Assembly: GCA_936432065.2 (NCBI GenBank)
Contig: OW386292.2
Coordinates: 105,997,396 to 106,061,395, forward strand
DNA: 64,000 nucleotides
Origin: Rutpela maculata
Lineage: Eukaryota > Arthropoda > Insecta > Coleoptera > Cerambycidae
Reading direction: 5' to 3'
Part shown: in pieces, positions 45,459 through 55,608 of the stretch
How the letters are laid out: each line of letters begins with the position of its first letter
How positions within the stretch are numbered: position 1 is the stretch's first letter
The notes under the pieces: generated by a model
Databases searched by the model: none
Seen by the model: the letters and a program-made list of their open reading frames with translations, nothing else
What the model was told of the DNA's origin: nothing
Position numbers and translations under genes: made by a program

Positions 45459-46680
45459 ATGGAGACTATAACATCTAGTGAGAAGCTCGAGGTGTTTGAC
45501 GAACCTGTGTTTGACAAGTCACTTGCTAGTTTACATGAGCATACATATAAACCATATGGATCACCGTATTATAATAATTCGGATAAAATACGCATTCCTA
45601 TCAATTTTCAAGACCTTATACTCGACGTTGCAGAGAGTTATATTTATATTGAAGGAAAATTTACCCCAAGTGATGCTACCAAGCGGTGTTATCTATCCAA
45701 TAATGCACTAGCTTTTCTCTTTGAGGAAATCAGATATGAAATGGGTGGTGAGCAAGTAGCTGTCATTAGAAAGCCCGGTATCACTTCTACAATGAAGACT
45801 ATGGTATCATATGGACAAACACATCTCCGATCACTTTTAACCACAGGTTGGGGTCTGACCGAAGAAAAGCAAGATATTTTAGATACTACCAGTCACGTAT
45901 TCAGTGGTAGGCTGCCTCTTAAATACATCATGGGTTTTGCTGAAGATTACACAAGAGGTGTTTTAAATACAAAGCAGGAATTAATTTTAATCATAGCTCG
46001 ATCATTTAAAGATTGTTACATTGGTGAAGTTGATGCGGACCTAGAAATTAGCAAAATTGAGTGGAAGATAAAACACATTGTGCCTGAAGATAAACAAAAG
46101 CTTAAACTATTAAATAGAATTAACAAGGGCGGTAATTATGCTATAGTAAAGGTGGCTTACCGCATGTGGGATCTCTATGAGCTACCTACTTTGCGTGATA
46201 CATCATCTGACATATGGGCTGTTAAAACCACTAACAGTCTTGAGAGACCTCGATATATCATCATCGGATTTCAAAACAATGGCAATTCCAATGATAGAAC
46301 CAAAGACGCAACAAAGTTTATAACTGCAGATGTTAATAATATTCGACTATATCTGAACTCTGAAGTATTTCCATATGAACGTTGGAATTTGGATTTCGAT
46401 AAGAAACTCGACTCGGCAGCCTACTATGCATATGAGAACTTTGGGCGAACCCATGATGGATCTTGGAGAATTCAGAAAATCTCCATTATTTGTCATAGAT
46501 TGTTCCCGCCAACCAGATGCAATTAAATCGTCCACTGTAGACATAAAAATTGAATTTGAAACACGAAAGACAAAGTTTCCCGGACAGACTCGAGTATATG
46601 CTCTTATACTTCATGATGCTTATTTAAGCTATAATGCATTGGATGGTTCAGTCCAGAGCGGTTTTGCTGCTGCCAAATAA
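45459..46680 (+). pseudogene. mcp: Major capsid protein (double jelly-roll), frameshifted near the C-terminus
   Basis: The frame from ATG 45,459 encodes EPVFDKSLASLHEHTYKP, YIYIEGKFTPSD, FEEIRYEMGGEQVAVIRKPG and LKYIMGFAEDYTRGVLNTKQ. NIRLYLNSEVFPYE follows, matching the element 2 MCP. At about 46,430-46,470 the homologous sense moves to the +1 frame, where LFVIDCSRQPDAIKSS and ILHDAYLSYNAL continue to 46,680. The original frame instead runs off to a stop at 46,526. The last 70 or so residues are part of the second jelly roll in relatives, so the truncated product would probably not assemble. Confidence 0.85.
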
Positions 46681-46956
46681 AACTCTAATATGAAATATTA
46701 TATTGATAAATGTACTCTAGCAACTATTCATTCACAAATGTATTATTAAATTGAAATAAATATTAGAATAAAACTTTTTTTTTAAGTGCACTTAGTGATG
46801 TAATCAGAAATAGGTAATAAAAATGAATGTATTATTTTAATGTGTGTTTTAATTGCCCCTAATTAGTCTTAATTACATATAATCTCTCAAGTATTGGTTA
46901 ACTTTATTACCCTGAAATAGTAAATTAGTGAGTAGTAAAGAAATGACAGTTCTGTG
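46681..46956. other. 3' flank of MCP
   Basis: AT-rich, with AATAAA-like signals (46,755-46,775). No gene is seen. Confidence 0.4.
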
Positions 46957-47290
46957 ACACCCCCCACCACTTTTTAGTACCCCCCCTCCACTCTTCCAGA
47001 ACCCCCCACCAATTTCTCAGAACCCCCCTCCATTTTTCCCCAGACCCCGCCCAATCTCCCCACCACTTTTCAATCCCCCCTCCATTTTTCCCCAGGCCCC
47101 GCCCAATCTCCCCACCACTTTTCGATCCCCCCTCCATTTTTCCCCAGACCCCCGCCCAATCTCCCCACCACTTTTCGATCCCCCCTCCATTTTCCCCCAA
47201 GCCCCGCCCAATCCCCCCACCACTTTTCGATCCCCCCTCTACTTTTCTCACAATCCCCCCACCAATTTCTCAGAAACCCCCTCCATTTTT
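46957..47290. repeat. C-rich minisatellite, about 57-bp unit
   Basis: Four to five units contain CCCCACCACTTTTCGATCCC, CCCTCCATTTTTCCCC and AGNCCCCGCCCAATCTC. The complementary strand is extremely G-rich with repeated GGGG runs. The Gly/Trp-rich open frames on the minus strand are artefacts. Confidence 0.9.
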
Positions 47291-47490
47291 TCATAAGCCA
47301 CACCCATCACCTCCCTACCTCATCGGAAATGTTATAGGTTAGGCAGTACATATTTTACCATTGCTCCAAACATTTAATCATTATGCCCGTCTGTGTATGA
47401 ATATGTAAGATAAGAGTGTATTAAAGGAATACATGAAAATCTTTCTCCCACCATAATTCAAACCCCCCACCTCACATCCCTACTATAATT

Positions 47491-47512
47491 CCCCCCCCCC
47501 CCCCCCCCCCCC
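47491..47512. repeat. Poly-C tract of 22 bases
   Basis: An uninterrupted homopolymer of C is flanked by further C-rich phrases (CCCCCCACCTCAC). Confidence 0.95.
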
Positions 47513-47700
47513 ATAATTACCATGGAAGAGGGTAATCTGAGATGTCATAGGTTAATCAGTACATATTTTACCACAATTCTAAACACCTTAACATTATTAT
47601 ACTAATCGTGTATGAATGTGTCGGATGTAAAAGTTTACTACATCACACTGTGTTCTTCGTGATTAGTTACCAGATCAATTGTAAGGATTTTTCGGAAAAT

Positions 47701-48024
47701 ATGGATTCAGCACTGAGCTGCCCACACTGTCAAAGAAGTGAATTAATAAAAGAGCACCAGCATGGTAAAAATTTGTATGATTTTACTGAGGAAGAGTTAC
47801 AACATTTCCCATTAATATATCTGATTGAAAAAGTCAAACCCATTGAACTTCTTTATGCATGGTCTAAATTACCAAGAGTATATACACAAGATTTTAAACT
47901 AATGGTTCAACTACCTTGCTTTGTACACCATAACCGACCAGAATGGCATAGTCATGTGGATGGCCCACCAGAGTCGCAATCCAGATGTAATGTATGTAAA
48001 TGGGGGCTTCAAAAATGTGGGTGA
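47701..48024 (+). CDS. Small zinc-ribbon-like protein
   Basis: From ATG 47,701 (the open frame extends further upstream without an ATG) a 107-residue protein reads MDSALSCPHCQRSELIKEH. The middle is DFTEEELQHFPLIYLIEKV and the end is SRCNVCKWGLQKCG. The two C-x-x-C pairs could form one zinc site. It is not recognised beyond that. The Polinton context and a similar C-x-x-C layout in the genes at 50,274 and 55,609 suggest an accessory Polinton gene of element 1 or 2. Confidence 0.55.
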   Translation: MDSALSCPHCQRSELIKEHQHGKNLYDFTEEELQHFPLIYLIEKVKPIELLYAWSKLPRVYTQDFKLMVQLPCFVHHNRPEWHSHVDGPPESQSRCNVCKWGLQKCG

Positions 48025-48308
48025 TTTATGCTGTGTTAAATAATTGTAAATATTTATGATAATACCTTTTTATGTGGTGAAATAATAAAAAAACAAACAA
48101 TAATGTGTGTCCTTTTATTTAAGAAATAAATTAATTTTTCATTGAACCACCCTGTATAATTAGAGTTGTAATAAGAAAACAAAAATACACATTTAATTTT
48201 ATACATTTATTTTTGTAAATACAATTTATGAATATGCATATATTAATGAGTATTAACAATAATAATAATAATAATTAAAATAAATTTAAAAAGCAATAAA
48301 AAAATACT
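48025..48308. other. Intergenic, AT-rich
   Basis: The converging genes on both sides end here, with AATAAA-like signals and an (AAT)n stretch near 48,260. No gene is seen. Confidence 0.4.
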
Positions 48309-48914
48309 CTATTTAAATGGAAAATTTACTACAAAGTCTCTCACATATTCCAAACTTCCTTCAATTTCATTTTGCTTCGTTTTTATATGGGAGTGTAAAT
48401 CGGCTAATTCTCGTTGTTTTTTTTCAATTTTTTTAAGTTCCCTATTTAAAGTATTTTGCTGATTTTGGCAGTGTCGAGTATACCTCCCTGACTCAACAAT
48501 TAATACCTTCCGTACCTCGTGCAGGAATTTAGTTCTAGCTCCCTTCATTTCATCATCATGAGCATCACATTTCCTCTTAACTTGATGAATATAATTTGTG
48601 AAGAGCTCATCTTCCAAGTCATCCTCATTTTCCTCAGAACTACCACGAGCAACCTCACTTCTTTGATGTGATGCAGATGGGGCTGATGGAGCTGATGGGG
48701 CTAATGGAGCTGATGGGGCTGATGGGACTGCTTCAAAAATGGGGCGAAGAGTTCCAAGATCACCTTCAGTAATGCAGAACTCAGAATCTACAGATTCAAC
48801 TGAACGAATTGAGTTCATTCGCTGACACACTTTTTCTTCAAATGATATGTCTTCATATAATTCATCAGGAGTTGCCGAACGTTTGTTACTTGAGAAACTT
48901 TTTTGTGCACACAT
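48309..48914 (-). CDS. Coiled-coil protein with Pro-Ser-Ala repeat
   Basis: I take ATG 48,914 (MCAQKSFSSNKRSATPDEL) as start, giving 201 residues; the frame is open upstream but AT-rich without motif. A low-complexity linker (PSAPSAPLAPSAPSAPSA) is encoded by a GATGGRGCT repeat. An acidic stretch follows. The end is a strong coiled coil (LNRELKKIEKKQRELADLH, KTKQNEIEGSLEYVRDF). Function is unknown. A tether or tail-fibre-like accessory protein is possible. Confidence 0.5.
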   Translation of the reverse strand: MCAQKSFSSNKRSATPDELYEDISFEEKVCQRMNSIRSVESVDSEFCITEGDLGTLRPIFEAVPSAPSAPLAPSAPSAPSASHQRSEVARGSSEENEDDLEDELFTNYIHQVKRKCDAHDDEMKGARTKFLHEVRKVLIVESGRYTRHCQNQQNTLNRELKKIEKKQRELADLHSHIKTKQNEIEGSLEYVRDFVVNFPFK

Positions 48915-48989
48915 TTTTAATGATTTTTTATAGTAGATAAATAACGCAAGAAAAGTGAGACTGAAACTAAATGTATTTCTGATAAAGTC

Positions 48990-49345
48990 AAGCTTTAAAT
49001 ATGGAAATAATGTGCTGAAATTGCAAGTGGATATTGTTTGTGAAGAATTGATAAGAATAGATGAGTACGGTAATAATTTACTAAATGAATTCATTGAAAT
49101 GAAAAAGATATGTAAGCGTCTTTTATCTACATTGTTATTTATCATAATAATGAAAGAAGCATTGTCAAGTCATACAGAAACTATAAACACATACTACAGA
49201 GTAAGGAAATAATGTGCTGAACTTGCAAGCGGGTATTGTTTGTAAAGAATTGATATGAATAGATAAAAAAATATGTAGGCTCCTTATTTATCTACATTGT
49301 TATTTATCACCTCTTTCGAGGCATTATCAAGTTATATACTTTGAT
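48990..49345. repeat. Tandem duplication of about 195 bp upstream of the coiled-coil gene
   Basis: GGAAATAATGTGCTGAA(A/C)TTGCAAG, GTATTGTTTGT(G/A)AAGAATTGATA and ATCTACATTGTTATTTATCA occur at about 49,000-49,145 and again at about 49,205-49,310. Confidence 0.7.
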
Positions 49346-49458
49346 GGGAATGAAACAAACATGTAACGTTCTTATAAATAGAAGTAGTCAGCAAGTATTG
49401 AAGTACCATAATTTGTATTATTCATTGATATGACTCACTGTATTTACACTATATACCA

Positions 49459-49915
49459 CAACCAACCCCCCCCCCCCCCCCAAAAAGTTCCCCACAAAAA
49501 TTACCCCCCCCCCAATTACCCCCAAAAATTTACCCCCCACCCCAAAAAAAAAAAGTCCCCCCAAAAATTCCCCCCCCCCCAATTAACCCCCCCCCCCAAA
49601 AAGTCCCCACAAAAATTACCCCCCCACCCCCCCCCACCCCAAAATTACCCCCAAAAATTACCCCCCCCAAAAAAAGTCCCCCCCAAAAATTACCCCCCCC
49701 CCCCAAAAAAAAGTCCCCCCCAAAAATCCCCCCCCCAAAAGTTTCCCCAAAAATTACCCCCCCCCCAAAAAAAATTACCCCCCCCCCCCCCCAAAAGTTC
49801 CCCCCAAAAATTACCCCCCCCCCCCCAAAAAAAAAGTTCCCCCAAAAATTACCCCCCCCCCCCCACCCCCCAAAAAAAATACCCCCCAAAAATTACCCCC
49901 CCCCCCCCCCCCCCA
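49459..49915. repeat. Long C-rich/A repeat array (CnAAAAAGTn CCCCnAAAAATTA)
   Basis: About 450 bp alternates runs of 5-17 C with AAAAAGT and AAAAATTA blocks. The opposite strand carries dozens of G runs. Pro- and Gly-rich frames here are artefacts. Confidence 0.95.
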
Positions 49916-50273
49916 AAAGTACTTACCACAAATATGTATACTACCTACAGTCCATATACCATTCTTATTACACAATTTATTATAATAACATTCCTTTATA
50001 AAATTATCAAGACAATAAAATATAACACCGTAGATAAAATATCAAAGCACAGTTGTGTAATCATATAACAAACAAAGGCTTCTTCATTCAAGATAATAAA
50101 TACTTCCTCATTATAAAAACCAGCTATAAATAGAACAATGGGCTATTATTTTCGCAATTTATCAGTTACTGTTCATATATTATTTAAATAACACATAAGT
50201 AAATAAAAAAGTATTTTATTATGATAAAAACTTATTTTATTACAGCATAAATTTATTATTAATTAAATGAAAT
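49916..50273. other. AT-rich stretch with promoter-like TATA phrases
   Basis: TATAAAAACC and CTATAAATAG occur near 50,110-50,130, but no open frame clearly follows. Confidence 0.35.
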
Positions 50274-50498
50274 TTATTTACAATGAAATCTTAAATGATT
50301 AATATAAACTTTAATTTCACTATGCATTAAAGCGTTTAAACAATAGATAACTTGAGATGCACATTTTTTACACGGTGGCCTATGTAAATTCAGTATGCTA
50401 TTGCAGGTACCCCCCACCACTTCTTTTGAGAGATATAAAGGGGCAAGAACATTTCTGATTTTTAATATTAGAGTTTTTTCTTGTGTTGGAACGTACAT
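50274..50498 (-). CDS. Small Cys-containing protein
   Basis: From ATG 50,498, 74 residues include PPCKKCASQVIYCLNALM and IKVYINHLRF. The layout C-x-x-C, then a helix with Ile/Leu, then I-x(3-6)-L is similar to ICQHCFVQSLIDLN and YLDRIKQFL in the duplicated genes at 55,609 and 56,087. It may be a diverged member of that family. Evidence is limited to this pattern. Confidence 0.4.
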   Translation of the reverse strand: MYVPTQEKTLILKIRNVLAPLYLSKEVVGGTCNSILNLHRPPCKKCASQVIYCLNALMHSEIKVYINHLRFHCK

Positions 50499-50617
50499 TT
50501 CAATAATGCAGTGTCCTCAGTGCTTGAAAAACTTTTACTGCGAAAAGTAGTTTATTACGTCATCAACGGGAAAGTTGTCGCTATAGAGAGATCAGTGAAA
50601 GTCATACAACCAAAAAA

Positions 50618-50806
50618 ATGAAAGTGAAAAATTCATCACAATGTGTTGAGGATAAATCAGTAAATCAACCTGGCCCTTCTTCCTCATCTAGCATAGAGTT
50701 TCCTACAAATTCACAAGAGACTCGTTGTCCAGTATGTGATAAAAAAGTGAAAAAAAATGAATTAACTGGTCATCTAAGAAGTTCTGCACACAATAAAGGG
50801 GATTGA
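50618..50806 (+). CDS. Small C2H2 zinc-finger protein upstream of PolB
   Basis: The 62-residue protein has a Ser-rich N-terminus (GPSSSSSIEF) and one finger of the type CPVCDKKVKKNELTGHLRSSAH. Its stop TGA (50,804-50,806) is followed after one base by the first ATG of the PolB region (50,808), so the two might be translated from one message. A DNA- or RNA-binding helper role is plausible. Confidence 0.6.
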   Translation: MKVKNSSQCVEDKSVNQPGPSSSSSIEFPTNSQETRCPVCDKKVKKNELTGHLRSSAHNKGD

Positions 50807-50807
50807 T

Positions 50808-53800
50808 ATGTCTGGAGACGGAATTGAAAAGCTGCAGAATGCGTTTAAGAATCGTATTGCAAGTTTTCGTTTTTCTTCAAAGGAATGCAGTGTTGATATA
50901 TCCCAGTTTTTGGATGAAATAAAAGAGAAAGTTTTTCCTACTCGAGCTTAAAAATTAATGTGGAATTATTTGGGTTATATGTTATTGAAGAGAAAGAATT
51001 GTCAGAAATAAAATCATTCAATACAAGAAATAAAGTTGTAACACTTTCAACCGATTTATTAAACTTATATAATGACTTTAAGGAGGAGATACTAGAGAAA
51101 GCCTCAACATTTCAGGAGCGAGACTCAGGATGGGCTTTGAAACATGTTAGTTTTCTCGAGGTCAACATTAATAAGTATAATCCACTATTTGCATCATCAT
51201 ACATTAAATTGCCGAGGCAAATAGAAAATAGAAAAGCTGTTTTAAATATCGAGAGTGGGGATGAAAAATGTTTCGCTTGGGCTGTCAACGCCGCCATCTT
51301 CCCAGCCAATGGAAATCCAAGGAGAGTTTCATCTTATCCTCATTATTCCACATTGTTAAATTTTGAAGGTATAGATTTTCCTGTTAAACTTAAAGACATT
51401 CATAAATTTGAAAGTTTAAATAATATATCTATAAATGTATTTGGAATAGATACTCAATTTAAAAATGGTGAAATGGTCAGTGAGATTGTAGGTCCCTTAT
51501 ATTTTACACATAGTCGACAAAATACACATGTGAACTTATTACTAATTACGGATAATAAAGGGAACAGTCACTACACACTTATTAAAGACTTATCGCGATT
51601 AGTTTCTTCTCAGAGATCAAAACATGATGGTAGAAATTATATTTGTGATGGTTGCCTATATTTTTTTAACTCTCGTGAGAAATTAATGACCCACCAAAGC
51701 AATGATTGTAACCATTTATGTACCATATTACCAAACCCAGAACCTCTAATTAATAAGTGTGGTGAAAGGCTTGCTGGGAATATCCTGAAATTTATAAATT
51801 TTGAAAAACAATTACCCGTTCCTTTCGTGATATATGCTGACTTTGAAAGTTTATTAAAACCGATTCATCACAACGAACCATGCGATAGTAAATCATTTAC
51901 TGTTAAAACATATCAGCATGAACCATATTCATTTTGTTTCTATATAAAGTGTAATTTTGATGATAAATTTTCCACACTTGAATATTATCGAGGTACTGAT
52001 GTTGCGGAAGTTTTTGTTAAAAAATTGGAAGAACATGTTTTACAATTGTATCAGAATCATTTGAAAAATATAGTCGAAATGAAGCCATTGACAGAAAGTC
52101 AACAAACATTTTTCGACAACAGTCAAATTTGTCATATTTGTGATAAACCATTTGAGAATGATGAAGGAAAGGTCCGCGATCACTGCCACGTTTCTGGTAA
52201 TTTTAGAGGAGCTGCGCATTCTTCTTGTAATCTAAATTTCAAAATTCCTAAATTTATACCAGTATTTTTCCACAACTTAACAAATTATGATTCTCATCTA
52301 TTTATTAAGAAATTAGCCTTAAAGAAAGAAAAAATACAAGTTATTGCACAAAATAAAGAAAAATATATTACATTTTCCAAACACATTCTTGTTGATAAAT
52401 CTAATGATGAAAAACCGAAAAATATTTACATTAAATTGAGGTTTGTGGATTCATTTCGCTTTTTACCCGCTTCATTAGATAAATTAAGTCAAACATTGGA
52501 ACCACATCAATGCCTCGAAGTGAAAAAATATTACAGTGATGAGAAACAATTCAATTTAATAAGACGAAAAGGTGTTTTCCCATATTCATACGTTGAATCC
52601 ATGGATAAATTGAATGACATTGAATTACCATCACTTGAACAGTTTTTTAATATTTTGAGTGGTGAATCAATTTCTCAGGAGGATTATAATCGTGCTTGTG
52701 ATGTGTGGCAAACCTTTAATTGTCAAACTCTTGGTGAATATTCAGACATTTACTTGGTATCGGACGTGCTGCTTCTTGCTGACATTTTTGAAAATTTCAG
52801 ACAAATATGCATGCAAACATATAAATTAGATCCTGCACAATATTTAACGGCTCCGTCATTAAGTTGGGATGCTATGTTACGAAAAACTGGTATTCAACTT
52901 GAACTTTTAACTGATATAGATATGCTACATTTTTTTAGGAAGGGAATACGTGGTGGTGTCAGTCAGTGTAGTAATAGAAAGGCTGTGGCAAACAACCCAT
53001 TTATTTTAAATTATAATCCATTAGAACCAACATCATATATATTATATTTAGACGCCACAAACCTTTACGGTTGTGCGATGAGTCAATGTATGCCCACAGG
53101 AAATTTTAGATGGTTAAATGATTGTGAAATTGAAAACTTTGATTGTACTAATCTTGGTGATGATTCACCAAAGGGTTATGTACTTGAAGTAGATTTGGAA
53201 TACCCACAACATTTACATGATAAACATAATGATTTGCCTTTCTGCCCTGAAAATATTATACCTCCAGACTCTAAAAATTCAAAATTACTATTAAATTTAC
53301 ATGATAAACATAAATATATAATCCATTACAGAAATTTAAAACAATGCATTGAACATGGGTTAATACTTAAAAAAATACATAGAGTCATTGAATTTTCACA
53401 ATCTGCTTGGTTAAAAACTTATATAGATTTGAATACTAAACTTAGAAATTGTTCAAAAAATGCATTCGAGCGAGATCTTTTTAAATTTTTTAATAATGCA
53501 ATATTTGGCAAAACTATGGAAAATGTAGACAATAGAACTGATGTGAGGCTAGTATCGCATTGGGCAAATAGTATAGGCAGTGTTGGTGCTGAAGGATTAA
53601 TTGCAAAACCAAATTTCAAATCCTGTACAGTGTTTTCGGAAAATTTAGTAGCAGTGCAAATGTCTTTGTTAAAAATACTATACGATAAGCCGCTCTATGT
53701 AGGTTTTACCATTTTAGATATATCTAAAACTATAGTTTATGATTTTTTTTATAATTTCATAAAAAAGAAATATGATGACAAAGCTTCTCTATGCTACACC

Positions 53801-54385
53801 GATACAGACTCTTTAATTCTAGAGATTTACACTGATAACGTTTACGATGACATTAAGAAATATATAGATTTATTCGACACATCAAATTTTCCTATTCCAA
53901 ATATACACAACATTCCAAAAACGGAATCAGTTGTAGGCAAAATGAAAGACGAATATGCAGGTGTACCAATAGATAGCTTCTTTGGCACTGGAGCAAAAGC
54001 TTACTGTGTTCAAGCAAATGGTGACGTCACAAAGAAAGCTAAAGGAGTCTCAAAAAGTATTGTAAAAAATCAATTACATTTGATCGATTATAAACAAATT
54101 GTTGAGGATGGTGGATTGATATTTCGAAAAATGTATGTATTCTCATCACATCTGCATACTCTATATACCGAACTAAAAAATAAGGTTGCACTCTCAGCAC
54201 ACGACGACAAACGATATGTTGTACCCGGGAGTACAAAAACTTTGGCGTGGGGGCATTACTCTATCAGTAATTTACACAATAACGCTGACCATAATACCGC
54301 TGAAGATAACCTCACAATTCTTTTAAGGCTAGCCGATGAAATTATTGAACAGGAAAATTTAGCAATGGACTTTGATTTATTGTAA
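50808..54385 (+). CDS. polB: Polinton DNA polymerase B, with one frame change near the N-terminus
   Basis: The N-terminal 47 residues (MSGDGIEKLQNAFKNRIAS...) are in one frame. At a T5 run near 50,931-50,935 the sense moves to the -1 frame, which then stays open for 1,141 residues to 54,385. Numbering from 50,960, the order is a Cys/His-containing N-domain (CFAWAVNAAIF near 104), a C2H2-like motif (229-251), exo I YADFES (292-297), an endonuclease VII-like Cys/His module (391-427: ICHICDKPF, DHCHVSGNFRGAAH, CNL), exo II NLTNYDSH (439-446) and exo III YLVSD (598-602). Polymerase motifs A YLDATNLYG, B NNAIFGKTMEN and C YTDTDSLI (946-953) follow. It replicates the linear element. All catalytic Asp residues are present. 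The frame change may be a real lesion or a sequence error. Confidence 0.92.
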
Positions 54386-54557
54386 ATAATATGAATAACA
54401 TCACTAACTTTGTCTAATAAAACACTATTATAAAAATTTTGTGTTTTTTTATCGTTTAATCATCCCATCTTATTACAGTTAAATCATATATGAATTGAAA
54501 GTGGATGTGTGTGTACAATATAATGAAACAACATTAATACTCTGATTATGTTTTTTA

Positions 54558-55133
54558 TTAGATTTTGTGTATACATTCATAAGCTATTAGGTACAGTGTT
54601 TTGGGCTGAGTGATAATCGGTTGCAGGAGACGATCTTTATATTTTTCTTGTCGAAAAGGAGTTCCAAATTTCACAGGACCAAAATTACAGTCAACAAATA
54701 AAGCACTTTTTAAATGTAGGGCTTTCCTAACCAAGACACAATCAAAACACCACAGCAATTGGAATATTTCATGGCTCAGATGTATCCCTGGTATTACATT
54801 TATAAATTCTATAATTTGTATATTATATTTTCGATGGTTGAATACATTAAAAACATTGCGGTAGCTTGAGGATGGATGCCAATCAGCTTTGTCACATTTC
54901 TCACTAAATTCGTTGTTGAAATAAAATATGTCCATACCCCCACTGGTGTTAGTTAATTTTAATAGCAAACATATAAAACTGCCAGCTATTACCCAACGTT
55001 GACCTGGTAAATTTCTCAAAACTTCATATTCTTCAGGGAAGCGTTCTTTAATTATTTGCACCAATTTATAATTCCACGTGCAATAATTTACTGCAGGACT
55101 CCTGAACATATTACATACACACACTGTACTCAT
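54558..55133 (-). CDS. Nucleotidyltransferase-like protein, possibly inactive
   Basis: The 191-residue protein has QRWVIAGSFICLLLKLTN followed by GGMDIFYFN. This resembles the hG(G/S)...DhDh signature of nucleotidyltransferase-fold proteins found in large DNA viruses and insect genomes. The first Asp of the pair appears replaced by Gly (GMD). The C-terminal half (FDCVLVRKALHLKSALFVD) fits the second half of such folds. A TATA-like CTATAAAAGGAA lies at 55,201-55,212. It converges with PolB. The family call is tentative. Confidence 0.4.
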   Translation of the reverse strand: MSTVCVCNMFRSPAVNYCTWNYKLVQIIKERFPEEYEVLRNLPGQRWVIAGSFICLLLKLTNTSGGMDIFYFNNEFSEKCDKADWHPSSSYRNVFNVFNHRKYNIQIIEFINVIPGIHLSHEIFQLLWCFDCVLVRKALHLKSALFVDCNFGPVKFGTPFRQEKYKDRLLQPIITQPKTLYLIAYECIHKI

Positions 55134-55200
55134 TTCAGATATTAAATTTAATTTGGGTTATATAAATTTTATTAAGCAACTGCCATTCACAAGCTTAGGT

Positions 55201-55212
55201 TTCCTTTTATAG
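55201..55212 (-). promoter_or_regulatory. TATA-like box upstream of the NTase-like gene
   Basis: The minus strand reads CTATAAAAGGAA, 68 nt before ATG 55,133. The same CTATAAAAGGA occurs before MCP. Confidence 0.45.
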
Positions 55213-55269
55213 TTGTATATTTTCTTTAGCTGGGTTAAGTGGAGGAATAGTTTTGCTGAACTTGCAATA

Positions 55270-55446
55270 ACATTTATGTCTAGACTGTAAAGTGTCAACT
55301 ATGCAAATGCTGATTTGGTAATTAAAAATAGAACTGCTGACTGTGTGGATAGATAATACAATAATAACATTATTCTGATTGTAAAGTGTTAACTATGCAA
55401 ATGCTGATTTGCTAATTGAAAATAGAACTGCTGTCTGTGCAGCTGG
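55270..55446. repeat. Two-copy tandem repeat, about 100 bp
   Basis: CTGTAAAGTGTCAACTATGCAAATG...GAACTGCTGACTGTG (from about 55,285) recurs from about 55,378 with few changes. It lies between the divergent NTase-like gene and the duplicated small genes. Confidence 0.7.
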
Positions 55447-55608
55447 GTAGGTAAATCAAGTGATAAAATTGTTTTCTTTGTATAGACATTTAAGAAATAG
55501 GTGGGGTATATGGTTAGGTGGGAGTTTCATTATAAAACTGGAGCATTAATTTAACACTTTAGTCACTATCAATTTAATTCGGGGGGGAAATAAACAGTAA
55601 ATTTCAAA

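Larger units (their letters stand above)
35194..46680. mobile_element. Polinton/Maverick element 1, decaying; outer borders uncertain
   Basis: The block holds the full set of Polinton hallmark genes: PolB (plus), retroviral-type integrase with chromodomain (minus), packaging ATPase (minus), adenain-type protease (plus), and minor and major jelly-roll capsid proteins (plus). PolB has lost its N-terminal third, and the DUF8207-like and MCP genes carry frame changes, so this copy is inactive. I found no terminal inverted repeats or target duplication, so the coordinates are only the span of recognised genes. Accessory genes at 47.7-50.5 kb may also belong to it. Confidence 0.85.

Noticed and set aside
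46925..47303. Three overlapping Gly/Trp-rich frames on the minus strand
   Set aside because: They come from the 57-bp C-rich minisatellite. That all three minus frames are open shows a repeat effect, not coding.
49430..50068. Proline-rich 212-residue frame and glycine-rich frame on the other strand
   Set aside because: They are translations of the C-run/A-run repeat array and have no other support.
50931..50940. Programmed frameshift in PolB
   Set aside because: The T5 run lacks a canonical X_XXY_YYZ heptamer in the zero frame, so an indel or sequence error is more likely.
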